Positions 10,776 to 21,576 of a stretch of DNA of 64,000 nt are shown in pieces. Below the pieces are notes generated by a model. It made no database searches, was not told where the DNA came from, and saw only the letters and a list, made by a program, of their open reading frames with translations. Position 1 is the first letter of the stretch, and each line of letters opens with the position of its first letter. Position numbers and translations under genes: made by a program. Origin of the DNA: Adiantum capillus-veneris (lineage: Eukaryota > Streptophyta > Polypodiopsida > Polypodiales > Pteridaceae); contig CM043960.1 in NCBI GenBank assembly GCA_014529385.2, forward strand, positions 37,830,781 through 37,894,780. The letters are read 5' to 3'.

Positions 10776-11978
10776 GGCTCCCTTTACACAAAGGGAATGA
10801 GGGACACATGTCAGCTCCCTAGGCCAGATGCCCACAAGGTGTGCCCAATTCCTATTGGAAGACCCTTGAAGTGGACCAATGAGAATTAAGCTAGAGTAAA
10901 TCTAGTTTAATTAATTTAAAAACATTTAATAAAAGAAACCAATGAGAATTAAGTCTCCTAGAAGACTATTGGGCAGTCTCCCAAGGGGTCCAATGAGCAT
11001 TCAGGAGCCCAATGGCTTGCCTGATTCCTATTGGCCAGGAGACAAAGGGGTCCAATGAGAGTTTAGTTTAATTATTTAATTACCTAAAGCTCTCACAAAA
11101 GGGGAAAGGGGGACACATGTCAGAAGGCTATCACTTATGCTGCTTAACACCCATTGGCTTGACTTGGGGAGGTCCAATGAGGCAAAAGCCAGACCAATTT
11201 AGTAGGAAGGGATCGCCCAAGAGAGAGAGAGAGGGGGCTGATTTTTGCTTGGCATTGACACACACACACACTCACACTTGACCATGTGTGAAGAAAGAAT
11301 ACTCTATCTCCTCCCAAGCTTTAATGGAGAGCTCATCACCTACTCCAAGCTTGTGAGATAGAAGCCTACATCAACACTCTCTTGGCATGTGGATGCAAAT
11401 CCAACCAAGAGCCAAGCTTCCATGCATGCTCATCTTCTCTACCAAGCTAATTACTAAGCTAAGCTATGCTAATATGAGTGATTATGTGAGGAGATGTACA
11501 TCTTTCTCGTAAGATACTCCTTCTTCCTCTCAATCTACTCTCATACCCTGCTAGCTCTCACCATCTTCGAAGGTGTGTGAGGTCTTGGGTCTGAGAACGG
11601 GGATAATTCAAGTTGTGTTTGTTAAGTGTTTTGCTTAGTGCATGAAGTTTCCATCTTCATTGCACTAGCTAGTCTTGAAGGAACACAAAGAATTGTATTG
11701 TACAATGTCTCTCTTGATGGGAGAAATTACCATAATACAAAGCCTTGTGGAGGGGGGACTGGCTCCATGAAAATACGGTCCTCAACTGTTGTCAATAGCT
11801 TAATTTCTCTCTCTTTTGAAAGTATTGTCGATGCTATCTAACTAGGTGTTATGCTTTTTGTTGCTCTCTCCACCCAAGCACTCTTGTAATTCGCATTAGG
11901 AATCTATTCTAATGAAATGCCCACTATGTTCATGCTAATTTCCGCTACACATAAGTTATTAGGCCATTAAATGTTACA
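10361..11978 (+). repeat. G1 5' LTR
   Basis: 1618 bp from TGTCATAATA to ATGTTACA. It is followed by one T and the primer-binding site. It has a CA microsatellite at 10741-10775. A 71-residue open frame (11626-11841) recurs in the 3' LTR but looks like a by-product of the LTR duplication. Confidence 0.95.
10741..10775. repeat. (CA)n microsatellite in the G1 LTR
   Basis: About 17 CA units with one interruption. The 3' LTR has a clearly shorter tract at the same place, so the tract changed length after insertion. Confidence 0.9.
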
Positions 11979-11979
11979 T

Positions 11980-11991
11980 TGGTATCAGAGC
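11980..11991 (+). other. G1 primer-binding site (initiator Met tRNA)
   Basis: TGGTATCAGAGC lies one base after the 5' LTR. It is complementary to the 3' end of plant initiator methionine tRNA, the usual primer of plant chromoviruses. Confidence 0.95.
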
Positions 11992-12151
11992 TCAAGGTTT
12001 CTCTTTTCTTGCTTAAGAAGGGAGGTCCTCAAGCTAGCTACAAATGGTTGGTATTATTAATTGCCTGTGAGTAAGTAGAATAGGGATTTTTCAGCCTTGC
12101 AGTGCGCTGCCTTCGTGCAGTTAACGGGGCATCACCGTCGAGAGCTATGGT

Positions 12152-12201
12152 CTTAATAGTGGAGTCCTACGGGGATTGCCTATGGCTTAACCACTATTGA
12201 G
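12152..12201 (+). other. G1 leader hairpin conserved in G2
   Basis: CTTAATAGTGG (12152-12162) can pair with CCACTATTGAG (12191-12201): 11 pairs including one U-G, around a 28-base loop. G2 has the same stem at 52473-52522 with one G-C pair replaced by A-U on both sides. It lies between the primer site and the gag start, where packaging or dimer signals sit in retroelements. Function is inference. Confidence 0.55.
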
Positions 12202-12394
12202 CTATTAGAAGCTTGACAGGAGCCGGTGCTGTTTTGGTGTCGAAAGACCCTCTCTTCTATTCCTTGCAATTAATGGTATTCGAGCCACGGGTACAGTAGC
12301 TTGAGTTCTTTTTCTAAAGGGGTAAAGAGGAGTAGCAACTAGGGCTTGAAGTGCCAAAGTACACCTAAAAAGTTTACACCTAAAAGTTGTTAGA

Positions 12395-13564
12395 ATGGCT
12401 GACAATAGTAAAGAGAGTGAAATTAATGTTGATAACTTTGATTTTGTTCATGAGCAAGCTACTAATGATGCTACAATGCTTGTTAACTATCTTGTTTCTA
12501 GGCTTCAACAAGCCATGGGCAATCCATCTCTCCAAAGTGAAGTGCAACGGCAGCTTCGTGCTCACGGGATTCTCCAAGCTCATCACCATGACGAGAGAAC
12601 ACCTAGGAAGCCTCCTTGTGAGACTACCAAAAGAGGTCTCTCTCCGATTTGGGAAGAAGAAGAGAATCCATATGAAGGGCTCAATAATTTACTTCTTGAT
12701 GATGCATATCCTTCCCAAAGGAGAACTCAAGAGCCTCCACCGAAGGAACGAGAAAGAAGCGAGTCTCCCGCCACCTCGGCGGAGATGGCTCCACGAAGAC
12801 GGCGGGCTAAACGCTCTCCATCACCACCAAAGCGGAGAAGACCATCACACTCTTCTCCATGCCATAATTCAAAGAGGGATGATAAAAAGCAAGAGAAGAA
12901 AAAGGCGAGAAAGAGGACACCCTCTTCTCCATCTTCTTCATCCTCTTCCTCTTATGAAAACTATGGTGAAGATGACAAAGATCAAGACAAGAAAAAGGCG
13001 AGAAAGAGGTCACCCTCTTCTCCACCTTCTTCAAATTCTTCACCCTCTGAAGAAAGTGATGGTGCAACCTTTGAACCATCAAAAAGAAGAGGCCATAGGA
13101 AATCCTATGCTGCATGGAAGAGGTCGTCCAAGTTGAAGAAATTCAAAGAGGGAGGGAAGAGCATCTCTTTCCTTACCTATGATGGTACCTTTGGTGCTAC
13201 GGACAAAGTCTTGGCCTTTATCCAACAATTCGATGCGGCGTTTGGAGATGAGGGCTTCACGGAGTCCTCTAAGCTACGCCATGTAGATATGCACTTTCAA
13301 AAGTCCGCCAGACAATGGTGGTCTAGCCTACGAGCCAATGGTGAAGCTCCACGAACATGGAAGGCTTTAAGAGCTTCCATTATGAAGCAATTTTTGGCCA
13401 CCGATGCCAAAGACAAAGTACTCACCGAATGGCGAATCTTAAAGCTCTCTCCCAATGAATCCATCCACAAATATGTAGACAAGTTTTGGGACCTACAATC
13501 AAAGCCACTGTATTCAAAAGGTTGGATTTTGGAGAGCAAAAGCAACCATTTTGTGCGGGCTTAA
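12395..13564 (+). pseudogene. G1 gag, N-terminal part
   Basis: The ATG at 12395 is chosen because G2 has the matching start (MANNNQES, 52717) after a conserved leader. The first 220 or so residues are charged and Ser-rich, with two copies of a 'KKKARKR.PSSP' block; then comes a retrotransposon gag domain ('FLTYDGTFGATDKVLAFIQQ', 'ARQWWSSL', 'ESIHKYVDKFWDLQ'). Gag would form the particle shell. The frame is lost after 'FWDLQ' near 13500, where about one base is missing; the true continuation is in the frame of 13486-14514. The last 20 or so residues before the stop at 13564 are out of frame. Confidence 0.85.
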
Positions 13565-14514
13565 CCGAAGAAATGGCGGAGTATGTCAACTCCCAAAGAC
13601 CACGTACCATATCGGTGGTAATACAGCACACTATGGTCGCCTCTCGAATCAATTTCCAAATGGGGGTAAAAAGAAATAATAAGCCCCCGGAAAATAAGGG
13701 TTCCAATGAGCCTAAGGGGAAGGACAATGTCCAAAAGTCTCCTAAGGGCAACTCCAACAAAGCTAAAGAGAAGGGAGTTTACAAAGGTAAGAATAAACTC
13801 TCTCCTGAAGAGCTTGAGCATTATCGTAAGGATAACCGGTGTTTCAAGTGCGGCGAACAAGGGCATGCGTACCGCGCTTGTCCCCAAAAGAACAACCGCC
13901 AAGATCCTCCTAGAGCTTCCTTGGTTGAAATCCAAGAGGAGGAGACTCACCAAACTCACCACAAAGGATCTCCTCTATGCCATGCTTGGGGAAAGGTAAG
14001 AGAACATGATGCTTTTATTCTCTTTGACCCTGGTTCTACTTACAATTTTATATCTATAGAGTTGGCCACCAAGCTAGGAATACAATCCTATGAGATGGGA
14101 GATGTCCTACCCGCAGACAGTGCCTTCAAGGGGCAAGAAGCTTCAGTCACTCCCTTAATCGGGAAATTGAGGCTTCATGTCCAAGGCTATGTGGACAAAG
14201 AGGACTTCTTTATCTCTCCTCTCAAGCATGAGGATGTAATCCTAGGGGCACCATGGTTTGACCGCCTGGCTGCCGATGTTAAATTTCCTGAAAGGAGAAT
14301 CTCCTTTAAGTTCAGGGAAAAAGACATGTATATAGATGCTAAGGAAATGGGTAACACCATCCCCATTGTACATACACCAGCTTTCAACAAGTCAATAAAG
14401 AGCTCTATTTCCGTGTACATGATTTTTGTTAAAGACTCTCAAAATGAACCTAATGCTTTAGCAAAAGAAAATAAAAGCAACCAAAAGGAATTAGAGTTAT
14501 CCAATTTTCTCTAG
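13486..14514 (+). pseudogene. G1 gag C-terminus and protease
   Basis: This frame carries the rest of gag, a CCHC zinc knuckle 'CFKCGEQGHAYRAC' (C-X2-C-X4-H-X4-C) and a retropepsin with 'FILFDPGSTYNFIS' as the catalytic DPGS motif and 'VILGAPWFD' as the second strand motif. The knuckle binds element RNA; the protease cuts the polyprotein. It ends at a TAG (14512-14514), after which the same frame continues into RT. G2 has a sense codon at this place, so the TAG is probably a lesion and not a family-wide gag/pol readthrough signal. Confidence 0.85.
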
Positions 14515-16920
14515 GGGTCTCAAGATGTTTTTATTGACGACATCCCTTGTGAGCTACCTCCTAAACGAGGTAATGATGACCATGCAATTGAACTTCTTCC
14601 AGGATATTCACCGCCTAATAAACCTCCTTATAGAGTTTCTCAAGCTCAACAAGAGGAGATTATGCGGCAAGTGCATGAGTTAGTTGAGAAGGGTATGGTT
14701 AGGCCAAGCTCATCTCCATTTTGCTCACCTGTGCTATTAGTTCAAAAGAAAGACGGCACATATCGTATGTGTGTTGACTATAGAGCACTAAATAGGATCA
14801 CTATCAAGAATAGGTTTCCCGTTCCACGGGTAAAAGACCTATTTGATAAGCTACAAGGATTGACCTACTTCAATAGGATTGACCTAAAAAGTGTCTATCA
14901 TCAAATAAGGATAGTTGATCAAGACATTGTAAAGACCGCATTTCATACTACATTTGGTCTTTACGAATACATTGTCATGCCTTTTGGCTTGACCAATGCA
15001 CCAGCCACATTCAACCGCTTGATGGAGAAGCTGTTCAGGCCTCATCGAACCTTCACTGGAGTGTTCTTTGATGATATTATCATCTACTCTAATTCATTGG
15101 AGGAACACAAGCAACACCTCCAGGTAATATTTCAAGTTTTAAGAGAGAATAAACTTTATGTTAATCGAAAGAAAAGTGAATTTTTCTTGCAAGAGATTCA
15201 GTATTTAGGTCACATTATCTCTCAAGATGGCATCCAAATGGATCCATCCAAGTTAGAGGTAATAAAAGGATGGCCTAAACCAAGGAATCTTCATGAACTA
15301 AGAAGCTTCATAGGTATGTGTGCATACTATAGACACTTCATAGAAAAGTTCTCACAAATTGCGGGACCATTACATGACCTAACAAAGAAAAGCGTTAGGT
15401 ATACATGGTCTGCTAAGGAGAACAATGCTTTCGAAAAGCTTAAAGAAAAGCTTATCTCCCAACTTGTGCTTACACTACCGGATCTCTCAAAACCATTTGA
15501 GTTTCAATGCGATGCTTGTGGTGATTGCCTTGGAGTTGTTTTGCTCCAAGAAGGGCACGCCATAGGCTATGAGAGTCGAAGGCTCGACCCTGTTGAGCAA
15601 GCTCTAGGCATATACGAAAAGGAACTCCTTGCAGTTCTACATGCCTTAGACTCATGGAAGCACTATTTATTGGGGACTCCTTTCATTCTGCGAACGGATC
15701 ATCAAAGTCTTAAGTACTTCATGAAGCAGACCAAGCTCTCCGACAAACAAATGAGGTGGGCAAATTTCCTTTCGCAATTTCATTTTCATATTGCTCACAT
15801 TGCTGGCAAGCATAATCAAGTAGCTGATGCACTCTCAAGACGGCCAAGAGTGAATGCGGTTTCCATAGCAACTCACAATGATCTATCTTCAATGATAGAT
15901 GAGTATGCTATTGATCCCGATTTTAGAGATGTGATTTCAGCCCTTGCATTAGGGAAGAAAGAAGAACCATTTACTTTACAAGATGGTTATCTTCTCTATG
16001 GCAATAGACTATGCGTTACTAACTCACTACGTGAGAAAGTAATGTATGAATCTCATGCTCCACCTTATGCGGGGCATAGAGGGATTCAGTCTACCTTAAA
16101 GGGAATTGAAACATATTTCTATTGGCCTACCATGAAAGTGAACATACAAGAGTATGTTTCCAAATGTGTGGTATGCCAAAAGACAAAATTTGATAGAGGG
16201 AAGCAACTTGGATTGCTTCAACCCTTGCCAATCCCTAATTCACCATGGGAGAGCATATCCATGGATTTTATCTTTGGATTGCCTAAGTATATCCATGGGA
16301 ATACGGGAATATGGACAATAGTAGACAGGTTTAGTAAACAAGCTCATTTTATACCTGTCAAAAAGACTATCAAAGCCCATCAAATGGCACCCCTCTTTAT
16401 TTCACAAATTTTCAAGTACCATGGCTTGCCCATGTCCATAGTGTCGGATAGAGATCCTAGAATGACCAGTAATTTTTGGAAGGGTCTCTTTGAGAATTTA
16501 GGAACAAGGCTAAACTTCTCTTCGGCCTATCATCCACAAACTGATGGCCAAAGTGAAATAGCTAACCTAACCATTCTTGATCTACTAAAATCCTATGTAA
16601 CGGAAGTAGATCAAAGATCCCAATGGGAGAAGTACTTACCCTTAGTGGAGTATGCTTACAATAACACTGTACATACTTCCATGGGAAAAGCACCTTTCGA
16701 GGTAATTGAGGGAAGATCAAAAAGTCCCTTGCTACTTAAGGTACATGGGAAGATCTTCGCTACAGATGAGTATAGCCGAGACCTACAAGAATCTTTCCAA
16801 AAGATTAAGGATGCTATCTCTATCTCACAGCAAAGGCAAAAGGCTGCTGCTGACAAGCACACAAGAGCCCAAGCCTTTAAAGAAAACGATTGGGTCTTGT
16901 TAAAGTTTCCCAAGGCTTGA
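14515..16920 (+). pseudogene. G1 pol: RT, RNase H and integrase core
   Basis: One frame in phase with the protease. RT motifs: 'YRMCVDYRALNRIT', 'FNRIDLKSVYHQI' (first catalytic Asp), 'FGLTNAPATFNRLM', 'FFDDIIIYS' (the DD pair). RNase H: 'FQCDACGDCLGVVL', 'YEKELLAVLHAL', 'LRTDHQSLKYF', 'KHNQVADALSRRP'. Integrase: zinc-binding H and 'CVVCQ', then the DDE core with 'SMDFIFGLP', 'IVSDRDPRMTS' and 'AYHPQTDGQSEIANLT'. About 800 codons including the part before the first ATG at 14662. It ends at a TGA (16918-16920), a CGA in G2, consistent with methyl-CpG decay. No other break is seen. Confidence 0.95.
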
Positions 16921-17343
16921 TTAAGGCACACAACGGGCAAGAATCCTACGGGTCACCACAAGTACTATGCTAAACTAGCAAAAAGGTACTATGGTCCCTT
17001 TCAGATTCTTAAGCCAATCAATGAGATGGCCTATCAACTCAAGTTGCCCAATCATTGGCTCATACACAATGCTTTTCATGTGAGCCTATTAAAGCCTTAC
17101 AAAGGAGAGCCACCTCAAGAACCAACTATTGAAGACCCACCGGAGATCGAGGACCAAGAAGAGGTGCTGCAGCCCGAGTCCATTCTCCGACATGAAGACA
17201 AGGTACTAAGAGGCGGTAAGACTATCCGACGATATCTTATTAAGTTTAAGAATTATCCTTTTGAAGATGCTAGATGGATGCAAGGCATACAATTAAAGGA
17301 TAACCTAAACCTTGTCAATGCTTACAATGCTTCCCAAGAATAA
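16921..17343 (+). pseudogene. G1 integrase C-terminus with chromodomain
   Basis: The same frame goes on after the TGA. It holds the GPF segment of Ty3 integrases ('YYGPFQILKPI'), the 'HNAFHVSLLKPY' motif that precedes the chromodomain in plant chromoviruses, and a chromodomain-like end ('ILRHEDKVLRGGK', 'YLIKFKNYPFEDARWM'). Chromodomains steer integration toward particular chromatin. One aromatic residue is duplicated relative to G2. The polyprotein stops at TAA, 17341-17343. Confidence 0.85.
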
Positions 17344-17686
17344 GCAAATGTACAAAATGTTAAAAATGAACAAAATTTTTGTCTTATAAGACTCTCTTTT
17401 TCTTTATTTGTGCACAAAAATGAAGTAGTATGCATGCTTAGATCAAGTTTGCGGAGACGACGTCTCCCAAACACCAAGTAGAGCTTGTCACTCTACTATG
17501 GAAGACTGATAGGACTAATGTGCAGACATGCTTGCGGCAGCCTCAAGCTCTCAAGCGCCAAATGGACTAGTCATCCATTGTGGAATGATGTCGTAGGGTA
17601 ACATAGGGATCCTCTACCCGCTAAGAAAAGGACTCATGAACATGCTTTATCTTCTCTACACCATAGTCGAGGACGACTATGATTTC
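17344..17686 (+). other. G1 3' untranslated region
   Basis: Non-coding stretch between the pol stop and the polypurine tract. It has a close counterpart in G2 (55617-55950) and, inverted, in G3 (about 62945-63289). No gene is seen. Confidence 0.8.
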
Positions 17687-17696
17687 AAGAGAGAGA
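17687..17696 (+). other. G1 polypurine tract
   Basis: AAGAGAGAGA three bases before the 3' LTR start. G2 has AAGAGAGAGG at the matching place. Confidence 0.75.
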
Positions 17697-17699
17697 TAA

Positions 17700-19287
17700 T
17701 GTCATAATAATCAATATCTAATTCTCCTAAATGATTTTCTCATATTAAACTGATCATTTAATGTGGGGAAGGCCAGGGGAGAAAAAGCTAGAATATTGGT
17801 TAAGCTAGCAGACCGGCCACAGTAGGGATCCAAAGGAGGGAAAATAGGGATCCAAAGGGGGGGGGCATCTGCAAAAGAGCCATGTGCAACAATGGGCTAA
17901 AAAGACCCTAAGGTTCAGCCCATTAAGACTTCCAAAATGCTAAGGTTCCAAAATTCAAAGGTTGTGTCCAAAGGTCAACCCTAGGGAAAATTGGATGCTT
18001 TGTGTGTGCCCTAAAAGTCTTTGCACATCCCTACATGGGAGGGGGCGAGCCCTAAAGGTAGGGGATGAGAGAGAAATCCACACACACACACAAAGGCTCC
18101 CTTTACACAAAGGGAATGAGGGACACATGTCAGCTCCCTAGGCCAGATGCCCACAAGGTGTGCCCAATTCCTATTGGAAGACCCTTGAAGTGGACCAATG
18201 AGAATTAAGCTAGATTAAATCTAGTTTAATTAATTTAAAAACATTTAATAAAAGAAACCAATGAGAATTAAGTCTCCTAGAAGACTATTGGGCAGTCTCC
18301 CAAGGGGTCCAATGAGCATTCAGGAGCCCAATGGCTTGCCTGATTCCTATTGGCCAGGAGGCAAAGGGGTCCAATGAGAGTTTAGTTTAATGATTTAATT
18401 ACCTAAAGCTCTCACAAAAGGGGAAAGGGGGACACATGTCAGAAGGCTATCACTTATGCTACTTAACACCCATGGCTTGACTTGGGGAGGTCCAATGAGG
18501 CAAAAGCCAGACCAATTTAGCAGGAAGGGCTTGCCCAAGAGAGAGAGGGGGGTGATTTTTGCTTGGCATTGACACACACACACTCACACTTGACCATGTG
18601 TGAAGAAAGAATACTCTATCTCCTCCCAAGCTTTAATGGAGAGCTCATCACCTACTCCAATCTTGTGAGATAGGAGCCTACATCAACACTCTCTTGGCAT
18701 GTGGATGCAAATCCAACCAAGAGCCAAGCTTCCATGCATGCTCATCTTCTCTACCAAGCTAATTACTAAGCTAAGCTATGCTAATATGAGTGATTATGTG
18801 AGAAGATGTACATCTTTCTCGTAAGATACTCCTTCTTCCTCTCAATCTACTCTCATACCCTGCTAGCTCTCACCATCTTCGAAGGTGTGTGAGGTCTTGG
18901 GTCTGAGAACGGGGATAATTCAAGTTGTGTTTGTTAAGTGTTTTGCTTAGTGCATGAAGTTTCCATCTTCATTGCACTAGCTAGTCTTGAAGGAACACAA
19001 AGAATTGTATTGTACAATGTCTCTCTTGATGGGAGAAACCATAATACAAAGCCTTTTGGAGGGGGGACCGGCTCCATGAAAATCCGGTCCTCAACTGTTG
19101 TCAATAGCTTAATTGCTCTCTCTTTTGAAAGTATTGTCGATGCTATCTAACTAGGTGTTATGCTTTTTGTTGCTCTCCCCACCCAAGCACTCTTGTAATT
19201 CGCATTAGGAATCTATTCTAATGAAATGCCCACTATGTTCATGCTAATTTCCGCTACACATAAGTTATTAGTCCATTAAATGTTACA
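17700..19287 (+). repeat. G1 3' LTR
   Basis: 1588 bp from TGTCATAATA to TGTTACA. It differs from the 5' LTR by about 20 substitutions by hand count and by indels mostly in CA and GA tracts. Confidence 0.95.
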
Positions 19288-19292
19288 ATGTG
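19288..19292. repeat. G1 target-site duplication, right
   Basis: ATGTG, identical to 10356-10360. Confidence 0.9.
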
Positions 19293-19503
19293 TCGAAGCT
19301 TCTATTTCCGTATATGAACTACATGAAGAACAAGAATCTTCATTTGTTTTTTCTATGTTTGAGCTGAGCAAAACAAGCCTTTCTCGCTTGGGTACCCAAA
19401 CTAGCTTCGGATCAGGTGTATAGTGTTCTGTGATCTTTCCTTTCCCACGATCTTCAATCGGCTTTATTGTTATAGGATTTGACTCACACGTGTCAGGTCC
19501 CAA
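19293..19503 (-). pseudogene. T1 polyprotein tail before the G1 insertion
   Basis: Open minus-strand frame with the phrase 'PKLVWVPKRERL' and a Ser/Glu-rich end; it continues in phase at 10355 across G1. A similar 'YKWVPKASL' phrase occurs in the preceding protease-like segment, so W-V-P-K may be a short repeated motif of this tail. No domain is recognised. Confidence 0.55.
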
Positions 19504-19572
19504 ATTTGATCATTTCTTTCATAGTAGCCTTTAGATTCCAATAGTCGTTTAGGAATCCAGCGCAACGTTTTC

Positions 19573-20270
19573 TTACATTTTTGGGAGTGAGTGGGGCTTC
19601 TCGTACAAGGCTCCTGTTTTTTTATCATCAACAATGGTCGCTAAAGAAGCTTTAGGGACCCACTTGTATGTTTTCTTCTTTATATTAGGATGGGTCTTGT
19701 GTGCCTCAAGCTTTGTTTCAACTACAAAAGTTGAAGCTCTAGAGAGTTGGGCTATAGGGACATATGGTTCAACCTCATAGACATGCACTGTTTTGGGCTT
19801 TATTTCCTCAAGAGACAATATCTTAGGGACTATGGCTTGAGTGGCAGGGCTAAGAGAGTATTTATGCATTGTGACACTCCTAGTCCCCCAATCAATAGTG
19901 CATTTGGTCTCTATCATCCACGTGCATCCTAGGTTTATATTGCCTTCTGTAGTTCCAGCAGGCATGGCCAAAAAGTCTTGAGCCACAACCCCATTGTCAT
20001 AACTGACAGAAGTGTGTCAAATTCCAAAAACCACAGTTTTTTTCTTGTTGATATCCTTGACTTGGATAGTACTTTCAGATAGAGATGGCTTTCCAACTGA
20101 CACCACACTCCATATGACAACATATTATATTTAGCACCTATATCCAATAACGCGTTATATAGCACTTTTCCATAGGTGCTATTTAGGTATTGTAGAGGTG
20201 TGTCAGAGTCCAACCAATCATCCTCTGTTTCAACATGAAATGCATGTGTAACTCCAAGGTTGGCCTCTCG
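19573..20270 (-). pseudogene. T1 second aspartic-protease-like domain, after integrase
   Basis: The frame is that of the integrase C-terminus, separated from it by a single TGA at about 20270. It carries 'LYNALLDIGAKYNMLS' (about 20160-20115), fitting the retropepsin active-site pattern hydrophobic-hydrophobic-D-(S/T/I)-G-A, then after a frameshift near 20000 'NINLGCTWMIETKCTIDW' (about 19935-19880), fitting the (I/V)LG..W(L/M)......IDW second motif of plant retroelement proteases. The active-site third residue is Ile where Thr or Ser is usual. T1 already has a protease before RT, so this copy is extra. It could instead be a fragment of another element fused here, but no LTR or boundary separates it from integrase. 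Confidence 0.6.
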
Positions 20271-21450
20271 TCAGCATCCTATGCATTGTTGTCGCTCATT
20301 AGCCTCAGCTTGAGTATGTCTCTTCTTCAATTCTGCTTGTGCCTTGGCTGCCATTTTTTTATGGATGGCATGTAGCTCCTCTTGGATTAAAGGATCATAA
20401 TATCTTTTAAATTTAATTCCATTGAGGAATCCAATGGTTTCAACTCCATCAAGAGTTTCCACATGAATGGTGCCTTGTGGGGTGCTTTCGCATACTCTAT
20501 ATGGTCCTTTTCCCACATATTTAAACTTTTTCTTTTTGTTACGCACTCCATACATAACGACTTTATCCCCAACCTTAACATCCTTGTCCTTTAGATGAGG
20601 GTAAAACCATTTTTTTCTCCTATCTTTCTTCACAAGTGCATTTTGCACAGCCAATTGCCTTTCTTCGTCTAACCTCTCAAAGATATATAAGTGCTCAACT
20701 AAAGGGTTACCATCCCAACTAAAGGGTTACCATCCCAACCTTCTTGTGAAGCTACCCGTAGACTAGGAATTACAAACTCCCATGGAATAATTGCTTCTTG
20801 TCCATTTACCATTTTGAATGGTGTACAATCAATAGCCATTTTGTAAGAAGTACGATAAGCCCATAGAGTTGATGTCAGCTTCAAATCCCAATCTATGCGA
20901 TAAGCTTCTACTATTTTGGTCAAGATAGAAATTAAGGTCTTGTAAGTGCTCTCAGCTGGCCATTTGCTTATGGATAATAAGGTGTAGGATTATGGTGGGC
21001 TATCATGAAGTTTATCGTGAGTTCCTTTATCACTCCATTTATAAAATGAGTACCATTGTCACTCACAATCTCAAAGGGTCAACCAAATCGCGTAATAATG
21101 TTCTCAAAGAGAAACTTGGTAGTTGACCTTGCATTAGCCTTGCGTGTCGCCCTGGGTTCCACCCACTTTGTCACATAGTCAGTGACAACAATAATATATA
21201 GAGATTGAGTGTTACGAGCTGCCGGACTAATTGGGCCTACAAAGTTTAAAACCCATTTTTCAAATGGTTGAGTCACTTTAATAGGATGTAAGGGCATCTT
21301 ATCCTTTTGTTGTGTGATCTTGTAATGCTGGCATTCATCACACCCTTTTGCAAAAAGTGATGCATCCTTGAAGGTAGGCCACCAATAGCCTAATTGCAAC
21401 ACCTTTCTAGCACTTAGTTCCCCTGAGAAATGCCCTCTGGCTATACCCAT
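20271..21450 (-). pseudogene. T1 integrase
   Basis: Order on the minus strand: zinc-binding region 'GHFSGELSARKVLQLGYWWP' with 'CDECQHYK' (from 21450), core with 'VLNFVGPISP' (N where the first catalytic Asp is expected) and 'VTDYVTKWVEPRA' up to 21079, a break, then the core end 'WAYRTSYKMAIDCTPF' (20923-20699) and the C-terminal domain 'VKVGDKVVMYGVRNKKKKF' and 'KGPYRVCE' (20654-20271). A 20-bp tandem duplication at 20701-20740 shifts the frame exactly between the last two parts. Disabled. Confidence 0.85.
20701..20740. repeat. 20-bp tandem duplication breaking T1 integrase
   Basis: AAAGGGTTACCATCCCAACT occurs twice head to tail (last base differs). Being 20 bp long it shifts the minus-strand frame; the integrase reading on either side is in phase if one copy is ignored. 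Confidence 0.9.
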
Positions 21451-21576
21451 GTGGGCTTCTTACAGTATATATAAATACTCATCCTCACGGGCACAACATC
21501 TAAGAATATCATCCTTTATTAGCTTGTAGAGAGTTCTTTCAATTAGAGAATAGGACTCACATTCTTTTAACAATTT

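Larger units (their letters stand above)
10361..19287 (+). mobile_element. G1: nearly full-length Ty3 chromovirus
   Basis: An 8.9-kb element with two long LTRs (10361-11978 and 17700-19287), both starting TGTCATAATAA and ending TTACA, a 5-bp target duplication ATGTG, an initiator-Met primer site, a polypurine tract, and gag, protease, RT, RNase H, integrase and chromodomain-like coding in that order. That order defines Ty3 elements, and the C-terminal chromodomain-like segment points to the chromovirus branch. By hand I count about 20 substitutions between the LTRs, roughly 1.3 percent, plus a few indels in simple repeats, so the insertion is recent. Yet a gag frameshift and two in-frame stops break the coding. 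It lies inside the T1 polyprotein. Confidence 0.95.

Noticed and set aside
11626-11841. 71-residue open frame present in both G1 LTRs (also 18938-19150)
   Set aside because: Both LTRs are copies of one sequence, so the shared frame is expected; there is no domain and no codon-type pattern of change.
13486-13564. Programmed -1 frameshift joining the two G1 gag frames
   Set aside because: The shift lies inside gag, upstream of the zinc knuckle, and no slippery heptamer in the right phase is visible; a one-base loss explains it.
14512-14514. TAG between protease and RT as a readthrough gag/pol signal
   Set aside because: G2 has a sense codon at the same position, and G1 has other lesions, so a mutation is simpler.
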